64,000 nt of DNA from Vibrio celticus (lineage in GTDB: Bacteria > Pseudomonadota > Gammaproteobacteria > Enterobacterales > Vibrionaceae), in contig NZ_AP025464.1 in the NCBI RefSeq assembly GCF_024347335.1, positions 1,612,001-1,676,000 of the forward strand. Direction: 5' to 3'. The position numbers and the translations under genes were made by a program. The notes under the pieces are model-generated. The model was not told the DNA's origin and did not search any database. It saw nothing but the letters and a program-made list of their open reading frames with translations. This document shows, one piece after another, positions 26,238-34,935 of the stretch (position 1 is the stretch's first letter; every line of letters begins with the position of its first letter).

Positions 26238-26798
26238 GTGAAAACAGAAAAACAAAAAATGCTAGCAGGCGAACCTTATCAGGCTTGGGATAAAGAGCTT
26301 TATTCCGCTCGTATCGAATGTCGTAAGGTACTTCAAAAACTCAATAACAGTATTCCAGACACACCCGAATGGGAAGCGGCAACTCAAGAGCTCATTCCGG
26401 GCTGTGAAAATGCGCATCTAGAACCTCCATTTCGTTGTGACTACGGCTCGAACATCAAGCTGGGCAAGAACTTCTACGCTAACTTTAACTGCGTGATTTT
26501 GGATGTGGCTGAAGTGACCATTGGCGACAATGTGTTGCTTGGCCCGAATGTTCAAATCCTGACCGCAGGTCATCCACTTGATGTGAAAGGCCGTGTAGAA
26601 GAAGGCGTTGAGTTTGGCACACCGATTAATGTTGGCGACAATGTTTGGCTTGGCGGTGGTGTAATCATCTGCCCCGGTGTCACTATTGGCGAAAACAGCG
26701 TGATTGGCGCGGGCAGTGTGGTAACCAAAGACATCCCAGCTAATGTGGTTGCAGTCGGTAACCCATGTAAAGTGCTGAAAGCGATCGATAACGAGTAA
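26238..26798 (+). CDS. maa: Sugar O-acetyltransferase (maltose acetyltransferase family)
   Basis: 186-residue left-handed beta-helix acetyltransferase with a GTG start. It has an N-terminal Mac domain (MLAGEPYQAWDKELYSARIE), hexapeptide repeats from about 70 on, the catalytic His in ILTAGHPLD (about residue 114) and the C-terminal VVAVGNPCKVLK. It transfers acetyl from acetyl-CoA to a sugar hydroxyl, thought to detoxify non-metabolisable sugars. It follows the LacI regulator by 165 bases and has a strong terminator, so it may be read with the bgl genes. Confidence 0.88.
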   Translation: MKTEKQKMLAGEPYQAWDKELYSARIECRKVLQKLNNSIPDTPEWEAATQELIPGCENAHLEPPFRCDYGSNIKLGKNFYANFNCVILDVAEVTIGDNVLLGPNVQILTAGHPLDVKGRVEEGVEFGTPINVGDNVWLGGGVIICPGVTIGENSVIGAGSVVTKDIPANVVAVGNPCKVLKAIDNE

Positions 26799-26816
26799 TA
26801 ATCAGATTGAATTGAT

Positions 26817-26849
26817 AAAGCCCGAACCTAGGTTCGGGCTTTGTTTTTT
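26817..26849 (+). terminator. Terminator after the sugar acetyltransferase gene
   Basis: AAAGCCCGAACC-TA-GGTTCGGGCTTT is a perfect 12-pair palindrome followed by GTTTTTT. It can also serve the convergent MFS gene. Confidence 0.92.
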
Positions 26850-26857
26850 CTATCCTT

Positions 26858-26892
26858 GCTAGATGCTAGATGCTAGATGCTAGATGCTAGAT
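26858..26892. repeat. Five tandem GCTAGAT heptamers
   Basis: Five exact head-to-tail copies of GCTAGAT (35 bases) start 9 bases after the terminator T-run and run across the stop codon of the minus-strand MFS gene (stop at 26880-26882). The last codons of that gene (SSI then stop) are made of repeat sequence. Copy-number change by slippage would change the C-terminus or just the 3' UTR. Confidence 0.9.
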
Positions 26893-28073
26893 GGAACAGC
26901 TTGTTGTGCTTGCTTCTTATCTAACGCACCACTGAATCGAGTCAGAACAAGAGCGATCAAAACGATCACAGCACCTACCCAAGGGGTGTTCATTAATCCA
27001 GATTTCGCGACAATCAAACCACCGCCCCATGATCCCAATGCAATACCGACGTTGAAGGCTGCAATGTTCAACCCAGAAGCGACATCGACGGCGTCAGGTG
27101 TGTATTTCTCAGCCAGTTTCACAACATACACTTGTAGCCCCGGAACGTTACCGAATGCAAATGCACCCCAAACCAAAATAGTCGCAACGGCTGCGTAAGG
27201 GTTTACAGCGGTAAAGTTGAATACCACCAGTACCGCGGCTAAACCAGAGAAGATAACGGTCAGTGCTTTAATCGGGCCCATCTTGTCGGCCATTTTTCCG
27301 CCCCAGATGTTACCTACCGCTACTGACACACCGTAAACCAACATGATTAAGCTGATTGAGCTCGAATCAAACCCTGATACGTTTTCCAGTATTGGAGCAA
27401 GGAAGGTAAACGCTGTGAATGTTCCGCCATAACCAAGCGCCGTGATGGCGTAAACCAACAGCAAGCGTGGTTGAGTTAGAACCTTTAGTTGTGCCGAAAT
27501 CTTCGCCGCAGGTGGTTGCTTAAGGTTGCTTGGAACCAAGATAGCGCTACCGATAAGAGCAATAAGGCCAAGTAGAGCAACGATCAAGAAGGTTGCTTGC
27601 CAGCCAAAGGTTTGGCCGATGTAAGTGCCCAGTGGTACGCCGGTTACCAATGCAACCGTTAAACCCGTAAACATGATCGCAATGGCACTGGCTGCTTTAT
27701 CTTTTGAAACCAAACCTGTCGCGATGGTCGATCCGATCGAGAAGAACACACCATGGGCAAGGCCAGTCAAAATTCGTGCGGCGATCAGCGTGTTATAGCC
27801 TGGAGCTTGCCACGCCAATAAGTTACCAATGACAAACAATGCCATCACGGTCAGCAGCACCGCTTTACGATTCCATTTTCCGGTTAATGCCGTTAATACT
27901 GGTGCGCCAATAGCAACGCCAAGCGCGTATAAACTGACTAATAGGCCTGCCGATGGCAGAGATACATTCAAGTCGCTCGCCATGGTAGGAATCAAGCCTA
28001 CGATGACAAATTCTGTGGTTCCGATGGCAAAGGCGCTGAGCGTCAATGCAAGTAATGCTAATGGCATAATCAT
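26880..28073 (-). CDS. MFS transporter, DHA1 family (AraJ/YdhP-like)
   Basis: 397-residue inner-membrane transporter with 12 predicted spans. The N-terminal FAIGTTEFVIVGLIPTMASD is the hallmark of the AraJ/YdhP/PbuE-type DHA1 efflux group, and GPIKAL in the central loop and VDVASGLNIAAFNVGIALGS in span 11 also fit. It likely exports a small metabolite or drug. A LysR gene is transcribed divergently 275 bases away with a LysR-type inverted repeat in between, so regulation by that product is likely. The C-terminal codons overlap a tandem heptamer repeat. Confidence 0.88.
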   Translation of the reverse strand: MIMPLALLALTLSAFAIGTTEFVIVGLIPTMASDLNVSLPSAGLLVSLYALGVAIGAPVLTALTGKWNRKAVLLTVMALFVIGNLLAWQAPGYNTLIAARILTGLAHGVFFSIGSTIATGLVSKDKAASAIAIMFTGLTVALVTGVPLGTYIGQTFGWQATFLIVALLGLIALIGSAILVPSNLKQPPAAKISAQLKVLTQPRLLLVYAITALGYGGTFTAFTFLAPILENVSGFDSSSISLIMLVYGVSVAVGNIWGGKMADKMGPIKALTVIFSGLAAVLVVFNFTAVNPYAAVATILVWGAFAFGNVPGLQVYVVKLAEKYTPDAVDVASGLNIAAFNVGIALGSWGGGLIVAKSGLMNTPWVGAVIVLIALVLTRFSGALDKKQAQQAVPSSI

Positions 28074-28197
28074 CTCTCTTACTGTTCTTTGTTAAATACC
28101 GAGCGCGATAAAATGGGGCAGCTTGTGACGGCAATAGGAGCGCTTCGTTTGATGGCGAGGATTATCGAGCAATATATATTTGTGATAAATGACGCCA

Positions 28198-28218
28198 TTA
28201 ACAAATAACCTTTGTTAA
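28198..28218. promoter_or_regulatory. Candidate LysR-type operator between MFS and LysR genes
   Basis: TTAACAAA-TAACC-TTTGTTAA is a perfect 8-base-arm inverted repeat containing the T-N11-A pattern of LysR-type boxes. It lies 125 bases upstream of the MFS start and 131 upstream of the LysR start, where a shared operator is expected. Confidence 0.55.
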
Positions 28219-28348
28219 ATTTGCAATAATTGAAGAGTTAGCCGATCATTGGATTAAGCTGATGAGATCGAAAAGACATAGATGATTTGAGCTGTGATGA
28301 GCACAAGCGAGATGACATTAAACAAAATGAAGATAGCGAAGGAGCCTT

Positions 28349-29230
28349 ATGTTAACCCGTTCAGATGATTTAGAAATGGTACTCACCGTTGTCGATGCTG
28401 GTGGTTTTTCTGCGGCGGCAGAGGCGTTGGATGTGCAGGTCGCCAAGGTGTCTCGTTCGGTGAGTAAGGTTGAGTCGCAACTCGGCGTCTCAATATTCAA
28501 CCGAACAACGAGACGCGTGGAATTGACGGAGGAAGGGCGGCAGTTTGTCGATTCAGTCAGGGTGGGATTACAGATGATCCAGAGTGCGGAAGAAGAAATC
28601 GTGTCGCGCGGTGAGTTGCCAAAAGGTCGTTTAAGAGTCGATGCCGCCAGTCCATTCGTATTCCATCAGCTAGTGCCGTTGGTGCAGTCATTCAAAGAGG
28701 CTTACCCAGACATTGAGTTGGAACTCACTTCCAACGAAGGCTTCGTTGATCTTCTCGAAAAGAGAACCGATGTTGCGATTCGAATCGGTAAGTTGTCCGA
28801 TTCAACATTGCACGCTCGACCGTTAGGAAAAAGTTTACTCCATATTGTGGCGTCACCTGATTATCTCGCTAAGCGTGGGTTACCCACCAAACCTGAAGAT
28901 TTGAGTTCGCATCAAATTGTGGGATTTGCGGGTAACAAAGTGCTTAACCATTGGCCTTTACCAAACCAAAGTGATGTCGCGCCGACTGTGACAGCCAGTA
29001 ATGGTGAAACGGTGCGTCAACTGGTATTAGCTGGAAATGGGATCGCTTGTTTATCGGGGTTTATGGTGCAGGAAGATATGGCAGCAGGGCGTCTAATCCC
29101 TATTCTGGAACAAGACAAACTTGCCAACACAGACCGAGAGCGAGTGAATGCGGTTTACTACAAGTCGTCATCGGTCTCTAAACGTATCTCGGCGTTTATC
29201 GATTTTATCCAGCCCCGTTTGAAGCTCTAA
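28349..29230 (+). CDS. LysR-family regulator
   Basis: 293-residue regulator of the CrgA/DsdC-like subgroup. The winged HTH covers about residues 5-60 (FSAAAEALDVQVAKVSRSVSK), and the effector-binding domain about 90-290 (GRLRVDAASPFVFHQLVPLV and so on). It is divergent from the MFS efflux gene, which is the probable target. The effector is not predictable from sequence. Confidence 0.9.
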   Translation: MLTRSDDLEMVLTVVDAGGFSAAAEALDVQVAKVSRSVSKVESQLGVSIFNRTTRRVELTEEGRQFVDSVRVGLQMIQSAEEEIVSRGELPKGRLRVDAASPFVFHQLVPLVQSFKEAYPDIELELTSNEGFVDLLEKRTDVAIRIGKLSDSTLHARPLGKSLLHIVASPDYLAKRGLPTKPEDLSSHQIVGFAGNKVLNHWPLPNQSDVAPTVTASNGETVRQLVLAGNGIACLSGFMVQEDMAAGRLIPILEQDKLANTDRERVNAVYYKSSSVSKRISAFIDFIQPRLKL

Positions 29231-29482
29231 CTATGGCAGACTACTGGGACTGTAACTAAGCGATCTAAGTCATCTCGTTAAGTGTAAATAACGTAACATC
29301 CAGTTTTCATTAATTCTACTTTGCCTTGGCTGATGATGTTGTTCTTCTTCTTATCTTGGATAATTACCTATAAATTTCCGGCTTTAACAGTAATAATCAA
29401 AGAATAGATCTGAATAGCTTGTTCATTGAAAAGCTTTACGGAAAGTTTCTAAAGACGCCATCGTGAAAAGGAAGTCAGATAC

Positions 29483-31015
29483 ATGCCTGTGCTCCAACGC
29501 ATCAGTTTAACGTTAATCTTAATCGCCGTTTTAGGTGGGTGTTCTTCACTTCCTGAAGGCATCGATCATCCAACAGAACCGCCAACCTCTCCTGCACCTA
29601 GTTCTTTATCGGTTCTAACCAATGAATTTCAGCCTGAAGCTTTAGAGCAAGGCACCACTGCGGTTCGTCTGCAAGAGTCGGGTTGGGATGCTTTAGCACA
29701 GCGATTAGCGCTGGTCGAAAGTGCCGAGCACACCATCGACATTCAATACTACATCTGGAACTCTGACGAATCGGGCAGCTATCTCGCTAGCCGTTTGTTA
29801 GCCGCGGCTGAGCGTGGTGTGAAGGTGCGCGTAATGTTGGATGATATCAACCTCAACGAACGTGAAGGTTTGCTGTCGGCACTGGATGCGCACCCTAACG
29901 TCGAGATTCGTATCTTCAATCCAACGCCAACACGCCGTGGCTTCATTAAATGGCTGAGCTTTGTCGGTGACTTTTCTCGCTTAAATCGCCGTATGCACAA
30001 TAAGTCGTTTACCGTAGATGGTACTTTGTCTGTGGTGGGTGGCCGTAATATCGGTGATGAATACTTTGACCTTTCTGATGAAATCAATTTCCGAGACCGC
30101 GATGTATTAGTCATGGGCTCGGTAGTTAACACCATCCAAACCAGTTTTGTTGAATACTGGAACAGCCGTTGGTCTTACCCTGTCGATATGCTGGGTGATG
30201 ACGAACAACCTGATCTCTCGAAGATAGATAATATTGTCGTTCCGCATTATCAAAATTATCCTGAATTACCATTAGATCGTAAGGCTGCTGATAGTTTACT
30301 GAAAGAGGTGGTTGGTGAGATGACTTGGGTGAATGCGCGTTTTGTTTATGATCAACCCGTTCCTGATGACTCCGATAATACTGATGAACCAAAAGCGACC
30401 GCGATTCTTCTAGGTAAGTTAGCGAGCGAATCGAAACAAGAGATCTTATTGGAATCGGCTTACCTTGTATTCGATGATGGTCAGCTTGAAGAGTGGCAGG
30501 TATTGAATAACAAGGGCGTTGAGATAAAAGCGCTAACGAACTCTATGGCGTCTAATGATCTGGTGACCAATCACTCCGCTTATGCGGGCAGACGTTACGA
30601 TATGTTGGAGCATGGTATCGACCTGTTTGAGCTAAAACCAGAATCTAAGCTTTGTGAAGCATCGACTCAGGACTTGTCGAAATGTGCACCTGAGACGGCC
30701 TATGGCTTGCACGCAAAATCAGTCGTATTCGACCGCAGCATCGCGAGCATCGGTTCATTTAACTTCAACTTGCGTTCTACCTACCTCAATACTGAATCGG
30801 TTTTGATCATCGAGAATAAAGAGATTGCTGAAACGTTAGCAAAAACTATTGAGCAAGCAATGAGTGACGACAATAGCTGGCGTTTGGAACTGGAAGACGG
30901 TGATGTGTATTGGTATTCAGGCGATCAAAGCTGGGACAGCGAACCAGAAACGGGTAAGTGGGAACGAATGCAGTCAGGCTTTTTGCAATTGCTACCGATT
31001 GAGAAATATCTGTAA
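29483..31015 (+). CDS. Phospholipase D family lipoprotein (ClsC/YmdC-like)
   Basis: 510-residue lipoprotein (lipobox LGGC) with two HKD motifs: H172-x-K174-x4-D179 (HNKSFTVD) and H410-x-K412-x4-D417 (HAKSVVFD), each followed by the typical G-G/S-x-N-x-x stretch (GGRNIGDEYF; GSFNFNLRS). Such proteins transfer phosphatidyl groups, for example in cardiolipin synthesis, or hydrolyse phospholipids at the periplasmic side of the envelope. It stands alone with its own terminator. Length and architecture resemble the ClsC class (about 473-500 residues). The substrate is not proven. Confidence 0.9.
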   Translation: MPVLQRISLTLILIAVLGGCSSLPEGIDHPTEPPTSPAPSSLSVLTNEFQPEALEQGTTAVRLQESGWDALAQRLALVESAEHTIDIQYYIWNSDESGSYLASRLLAAAERGVKVRVMLDDINLNEREGLLSALDAHPNVEIRIFNPTPTRRGFIKWLSFVGDFSRLNRRMHNKSFTVDGTLSVVGGRNIGDEYFDLSDEINFRDRDVLVMGSVVNTIQTSFVEYWNSRWSYPVDMLGDDEQPDLSKIDNIVVPHYQNYPELPLDRKAADSLLKEVVGEMTWVNARFVYDQPVPDDSDNTDEPKATAILLGKLASESKQEILLESAYLVFDDGQLEEWQVLNNKGVEIKALTNSMASNDLVTNHSAYAGRRYDMLEHGIDLFELKPESKLCEASTQDLSKCAPETAYGLHAKSVVFDRSIASIGSFNFNLRSTYLNTESVLIIENKEIAETLAKTIEQAMSDDNSWRLELEDGDVYWYSGDQSWDSEPETGKWERMQSGFLQLLPIEKYL

Positions 31016-31036
31016 GCTAGCCGCCTCCGGATAAAT

Positions 31037-31069
31037 AAAAATGTCAGCGTATTGTACGCTGACATTTTT
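31037..31069. terminator. Bidirectional terminator after the PLD gene
   Basis: AAAATGTCAGCGTA pairs with TACGCTGACATTTT (14 pairs) with A- and T-runs on either side. It sits between convergent genes. Confidence 0.9.
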
Positions 31070-31093
31070 GTTTGTACTGCTGCTAGCTCTAAT

Positions 31094-31133
31094 CGCTTAA
31101 CGGCTTAACGGCTTAACGGCTTAACGGCTTAAC
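31094..31133. repeat. Tandem GGCTTAAC octamers (4 exact, 1 variant)
   Basis: CGCTTAAC at 31094 is followed by four exact GGCTTAAC copies up to 31133. The array covers the stop codon of nfsA (31129-31131, minus strand), just beyond the terminator of the convergent PLD gene. It mirrors the heptamer array at 26858 in position. Confidence 0.9.
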
Positions 31134-31851
31134 GCTTGGTCAGCTGCTTGCTGTTTAAGTAAGGCAGGATATGTGGGCGAGATTCGCCAGACAGTTTTTG
31201 CGTGATCTGTTGTGACCAACTGCTCTGCTTTTGGTTGCTTGAACGGCTTGCGTAGTAGCTCTGCATTGAATCATCGTAGCTGGCAATTTCATCTAGGCTC
31301 AGCGGTTGGTATTGGTTTTCGTGCATCACCACATGAGCAGGGAGGCGAGGCTTAACCTCTGGTTGTTGTGCCGGGTGACCTAAGCACATTCCGAACAACA
31401 CGGCGGTGTGCTGTGGCAGTTCTAACAGTTCATCGACTTGTTGTGCGCTGTTACGTAACCCGCCAATGTATACGCCACCTAAATCTAGAGACTCAGCAGC
31501 CAGCATGCAGTTTTGCGCCATGATGCCAGAATCGACAGCGCCAATCAGGGTCAGTTCAGTAAAGTCGGTTTTCACTTCAGGGTTAATTTGAGCGTGGCGT
31601 TGATAGTCGATACAGAACACCAAAAACTCAGCCGCATTCTCAACGTAAGCTTGGTTACCTGCGTATTCGGCTAACAGTTTGCGCTTCTCTTTGTCTGTCA
31701 CTCTCACGATAGAAACAGCCTGCAGTAAGCTCGATGACGAAGCCGCGAGACCAGCTTGAATAATCACATCAAGTTGTGCTTTTTCAATCGGTTGATTTGT
31801 ATATTGACGAATGGAGCGGTGCCCCAGAATAGTTTCAATCGTGCTGTTCAT
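31129..31851 (-). CDS. nfsA: Oxygen-insensitive NADPH nitroreductase
   Basis: 240-residue FMN flavoprotein that reduces nitroaromatics and related electrophiles with NADPH. The length equals E. coli NfsA. The N-terminus TIETILGHRSIRQYTNQPI with the FMN-phosphate-binding HRSIR, AGLAASSSSLLQ, and GGVYIGGLRN all fit the family. The C-terminal basic segment is shortened and ends in tandem octamer DNA. A 33-residue membrane micro-ORF ends 5 bases upstream, recalling the ybjC-nfsA order of enterics. Confidence 0.92.
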   Translation of the reverse strand: MNSTIETILGHRSIRQYTNQPIEKAQLDVIIQAGLAASSSSLLQAVSIVRVTDKEKRKLLAEYAGNQAYVENAAEFLVFCIDYQRHAQINPEVKTDFTELTLIGAVDSGIMAQNCMLAAESLDLGGVYIGGLRNSAQQVDELLELPQHTAVLFGMCLGHPAQQPEVKPRLPAHVVMHENQYQPLSLDEIASYDDSMQSYYASRSSNQKQSSWSQQITQKLSGESRPHILPYLNSKQLTKR

Positions 31852-31856
31852 AACTC

Positions 31857-31958
31857 TCAGACAGTCCTTGTGATGATGACGTAGAGAATCACAATAACGA
31901 CAATTACCATGAGCGTAAAGGGTGTTCGAGCCTTTCTGGTTGGCAGAATGATATTCAT
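31857..31958 (-). CDS. Candidate 33-residue membrane micro-protein upstream of nfsA
   Basis: An ATG at 31958 opens a 33-codon frame (MNIILPTRKARTPF, then a hydrophobic run rich in I and V, ending ITRTV). It predicts one transmembrane helix after a basic N-terminus. The TGA ends 5 bases before the nfsA ATG, so translation would be coupled. In enterics nfsA is preceded by ybjC, a small membrane-protein gene. No strong ribosome site is seen, so expression is uncertain. Confidence 0.4.
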   Translation of the reverse strand: MNIILPTRKARTPFTLMVIVVIVILYVIITRTV

Positions 31959-31964
31959 GAATTT

Positions 31965-31996
31965 AAAAGGATTGCTGTCACAGCCAATCCTTTTTT
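31965..31996. terminator. Terminator-like hairpin between the FadL gene and nfsA
   Basis: AAAAGGATTG pairs with CAATCCTTTT across about 10 bases, with TTTT following on the minus strand and TTTTTT on the plus. It would end the FadL-type transcript 45 bases after its stop. If strong, it isolates nfsA from upstream. Confidence 0.75.
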
Positions 31997-32039
31997 GTAC
32001 GGTTTCTTGCTAGAAGCGAATAACGCTCAAGAGTTCGCT

Positions 32040-33152
32040 TTAATGGCGAAGAGACAAAGTGATGAAGTGAACTCTGTTGGTCGAATAGCTGCCAGAAGGC
32101 TGAAATAGTCCTGAGTCAGCATTAATTTCACCATGGCCTAAATCTTGGTATTGGTAGCTCAATCCTAGATGTAAGTCGTTGGATATCTTCTTCTCAGCGC
32201 CGAATCCGATACGCCACTGTTTATCGAGCGGGAGTAACACATCTCTGTTTTGACTGCTTACAGGGCTCGTGTCACCGCTCACTCCGCTGTACAGCAACCA
32301 ATCCTCGTATGCGTATTCCACACCAACCCCAAGAGAATAGGTGGTTGAGTATTTGTCATCATAATCTTGCCATGTCTCCATGTTGGAGCTGAGTAGAAGG
32401 TTTAAGTCTTCATTTAATGAATGCTTCAACCCTAAGTTTAAGCTTCGAACCCATGTTAGTTCAGAGCTAATGCCAAAAGCGTTGGCGTTATCAAGGGAAA
32501 GGTCGTGATCAAATTGACCCTGATAACTGACACCCAATTGTGTGTTGTCACTGATGTGGTGATTGAGACTCAGGCCGAATCCTAGGTCGAGGCTATCTCC
32601 TTGGAGTTCTCGACCGTTCAAAGCTTGAGTTTCAAGAGCTGCGTGCTGCAATATCAAAGAACCACCAAGAGACAGTTGTTCACTAACTTGATACGACAAT
32701 GACGACGTTAAGTTGAGTGCCGAAATGCTATTTTCTTTGATCAATAAAGCAGGGTGCGCGCCAACGCCGTGTGAGTATTCAACGCCAGTGCCGCCAGCTG
32801 CGTGCAATGCTGCGCCAACGACCCATTGGTCATTGAGCCTTGATGCGTAAGATAAGTGAGGGAGAACATCGGCGCTGCTTCCTGTGGTCGACGCCGAGTT
32901 ATCGTCACGGACAAATGTGGTTTCAACATCGAGGTATTGAACGCCGAGAATCCAAGCGCTTTCTTCAATAGCCGATAACCCCGCAGCATTGGTGATCACG
33001 GCGGATGCATCGTTCGCGGTTACGTTCCCTGTGCCTGCCGTGCCGACGCCTTTAGTGGTCGCAATCTGAGATAGATTTAACCCTCCCGCGTGCGCGAGAG
33101 AGCTGACTATCCCTGTTACTAACAGAGACAGTGTGATGAAAGGTGTTTTCAA
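32040..33152 (-). CDS. FadL/OmpP1/TodX-family outer-membrane channel
   Basis: Outer-membrane beta-barrel of the FadL family, which lets hydrophobic molecules (fatty acids, aromatic compounds, steroids) cross the outer membrane by lateral diffusion. I choose a TTG at 33152 (MKTPFITLSLLVTG, 370 residues) because it opens directly into a signal peptide ending SLAHA and is preceded by AAGG; a longer ATG-started frame adds 30 polar residues. The mature N-terminus GGLNLSQIATTKGVGTAGTGNVTANDASAVITNAAGLS is the FadL hatch with the NPAG-like NAAG. The last residues (THFITLSLRH in type) form an aromatic C-terminal strand. It faces the DUF1254/sulfatase cluster and may feed it. Confidence 0.88.
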   Translation of the reverse strand: MKTPFITLSLLVTGIVSSLAHAGGLNLSQIATTKGVGTAGTGNVTANDASAVITNAAGLSAIEESAWILGVQYLDVETTFVRDDNSASTTGSSADVLPHLSYASRLNDQWVVGAALHAAGGTGVEYSHGVGAHPALLIKENSISALNLTSSLSYQVSEQLSLGGSLILQHAALETQALNGRELQGDSLDLGFGLSLNHHISDNTQLGVSYQGQFDHDLSLDNANAFGISSELTWVRSLNLGLKHSLNEDLNLLLSSNMETWQDYDDKYSTTYSLGVGVEYAYEDWLLYSGVSGDTSPVSSQNRDVLLPLDKQWRIGFGAEKKISNDLHLGLSYQYQDLGHGEINADSGLFQPSGSYSTNRVHFITLSLRH

Positions 33153-33292
33153 GAATAGAACCTTATTTTCAGTGTATGAGTTATGTTGCTTACAGTTTGA
33201 GTCATGTATTTGGGGATAGAACGAATTGCCACGAGCGAACATTAAGAACGCCGTGGCAATTGACTTGATCGACTTAATTGACCTAATTGGGG

Positions 33293-34693
33293 TTAGAGCT
33301 TTTCAACTTGCGGCAGTGGATATTCATTGTTGAGAACGGCTTGAGTTGGCTCATACAGGCGCATGTGAAGATAGAAGTCATCTTGAGGGGCTGGCAGCCA
33401 GTTACACGTTGGATCGGACGGTTTTACGTATTGAATGCATATTGGCAAGGTGCCGTCTTCTGCGTATTTCAGCTCATCTTTACGATTGGTTGAGATTGAG
33501 TAGCGTTGAATGAAGTTCTCAACCATGAACAGGTTTTTAGCGTCGTACATGGTCAAAGACCAAAAGGCGTCAGCGGGTGCATCGGCAGGCATGGTCATTC
33601 GATATTGATTGTCTCCCGACAGTTGCTCACCATTCGAGTCTGTGTATCGATTTGGGTAGAGTGCTCGCTCTGGCACATTCAAACCAGCCGCACGCATATT
33701 GATGCTCGCTCGGCTCAGGTAATCATTTCCGTAGCGGCCTCCCTCGTACATCATCGACCAGCCATTATTGACATCACCGATGCTTCGACCTGCGTATTGA
33801 ATGATCTGTTGTGAAGACTCAATCGCGCGCATTAGTCCTTTTTTCTGTGCTGAAGTTAGTGCTTCAGGGTTAAAGGGGGTCGATCCTCCAATACCAATTT
33901 GTTGGAACTGATCAACGATGGCAGCATCTTCTGGAATCGGGTTTTTACGTAGTTCACGGTCAATTAGCGAATACCACTCTAACCCTTCAGGCCTCGCCAT
34001 GGGTGGGATGCGACCTGTCGAAGCTTTGAGTTCTACGATGTCATGCTCTGCGCCAAGCTGATCAAGTGGGTAGCTGAGGAATTTATCGTGAGTAACCAAC
34101 GCGTCATTAAGGTCTTGCTCGCCAAATACGCCCGTTCGTTGAATTAACCAAACCATAGGAGTGCGAGATTCTACGACACGATCAATTCCCTCTGGTACTT
34201 CGCCAGCCCATCCTTTGTTAACCAATAGCACTTTTGAACCTTGGTCGCCGACATTCTTTACGTGCAGATCTTCAATCGAATCTGAGTAAGCATCCAATAA
34301 CTGAACAATGTAATAACGGTTATCGGTGCGAGGAATATCAATCACCATTGGACCTGATAAATCCAGATCGTAGTGAGCCTGTGAGTAGAGCGTATCGTTG
34401 TTGACGGTAGGTACAATTCTATCCTGAGGTCCGGATAGAACGCGTGTTTTACCCATCTCATTCAATGGTGCCATGGCGTTGTCCATCGGCGCATCAACAG
34501 ATGTGGTCGTTTGCCTAACCGCAGCCACGGTTAATGGACCCGTACCATAGATAAATGCTTGAACACCTAGATTGTAAGCGAGCTCTTCTTCAGGGTTAAT
34601 AGATTGTTGGGCAAGGGATGGCATCGCGATAATACTGGACAAAGAACACACTAAACTGGTCAGTACACTTTTCTTATAGAGGAGCTTTCTCAT
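33293..34693 (-). CDS. Exported DUF1254/DUF1214 protein, copy 1
   Basis: 466-residue protein with a signal peptide (cleaved near PSLAQQ), an N-terminal DUF1254 domain (about 35-170; VNNDTLYSQAHYDLDLSGPM) and a C-terminal DUF1214 domain (about 340-450; DAFWSLTMYDAKNLFMVEN). Such proteins occur widely in marine and soil bacteria; their biochemical role is unknown to me. It is divergent from the sulfatase-maturase gene. Two direct repeats in the shared gap are probable sites for the cluster's LysR protein. A paralogue lies at 38798. Confidence 0.88.
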   Translation of the reverse strand: MRKLLYKKSVLTSLVCSLSSIIAMPSLAQQSINPEEELAYNLGVQAFIYGTGPLTVAAVRQTTTSVDAPMDNAMAPLNEMGKTRVLSGPQDRIVPTVNNDTLYSQAHYDLDLSGPMVIDIPRTDNRYYIVQLLDAYSDSIEDLHVKNVGDQGSKVLLVNKGWAGEVPEGIDRVVESRTPMVWLIQRTGVFGEQDLNDALVTHDKFLSYPLDQLGAEHDIVELKASTGRIPPMARPEGLEWYSLIDRELRKNPIPEDAAIVDQFQQIGIGGSTPFNPEALTSAQKKGLMRAIESSQQIIQYAGRSIGDVNNGWSMMYEGGRYGNDYLSRASINMRAAGLNVPERALYPNRYTDSNGEQLSGDNQYRMTMPADAPADAFWSLTMYDAKNLFMVENFIQRYSISTNRKDELKYAEDGTLPICIQYVKPSDPTCNWLPAPQDDFYLHMRLYEPTQAVLNNEYPLPQVEKL

Positions 34694-34748
34694 GGAACAC
34701 CTTAGATCGTAGGAACAGAATTAGGCATTTATCATATGAGCAAGTGAG

Positions 34749-34765
34749 ATTAAGGAGTGTAATAG
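34749..34765. promoter_or_regulatory. Candidate LysR box A of the sulfatase locus
   Basis: ATTAAGGAGTGTAATAG fits ATTAA-N6-TAATAG, whose core ATTA-N7-TAAT is an inverted repeat with a T-N11-A form. It lies in the divergent gap between the DUF1254 gene and the maturase gene. Box B follows 22 bases on, two helical turns away. Confidence 0.55.
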
Positions 34766-34770
34766 CCGAT

Positions 34771-34787
34771 ATTAAGGATGTTAATAG
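34771..34787. promoter_or_regulatory. Candidate LysR box B of the sulfatase locus
   Basis: ATTAAGGATGTTAATAG matches box A at 14 of 17 positions, same orientation, period 22 bases. Confidence 0.55.
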
Positions 34788-34935
34788 TCTCTTTTTACCT
34801 TTCAAGTGGTTGTTTTAATTAACATTGATTTAGGGTGGTGAAGTGCCCCTACGACGTGTGCGAGTAGGGTGCTTGAGGCGCTATTGTTTGATTGATTTTC
34901 GGTTGATATGTTGGCAAAAAAGTACGGGAATCGAT

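Noticed and set aside
26858..31133. CRISPR array from the short repeats
   Set aside because: Units are 7-8 bases with no spacers and no cas genes.
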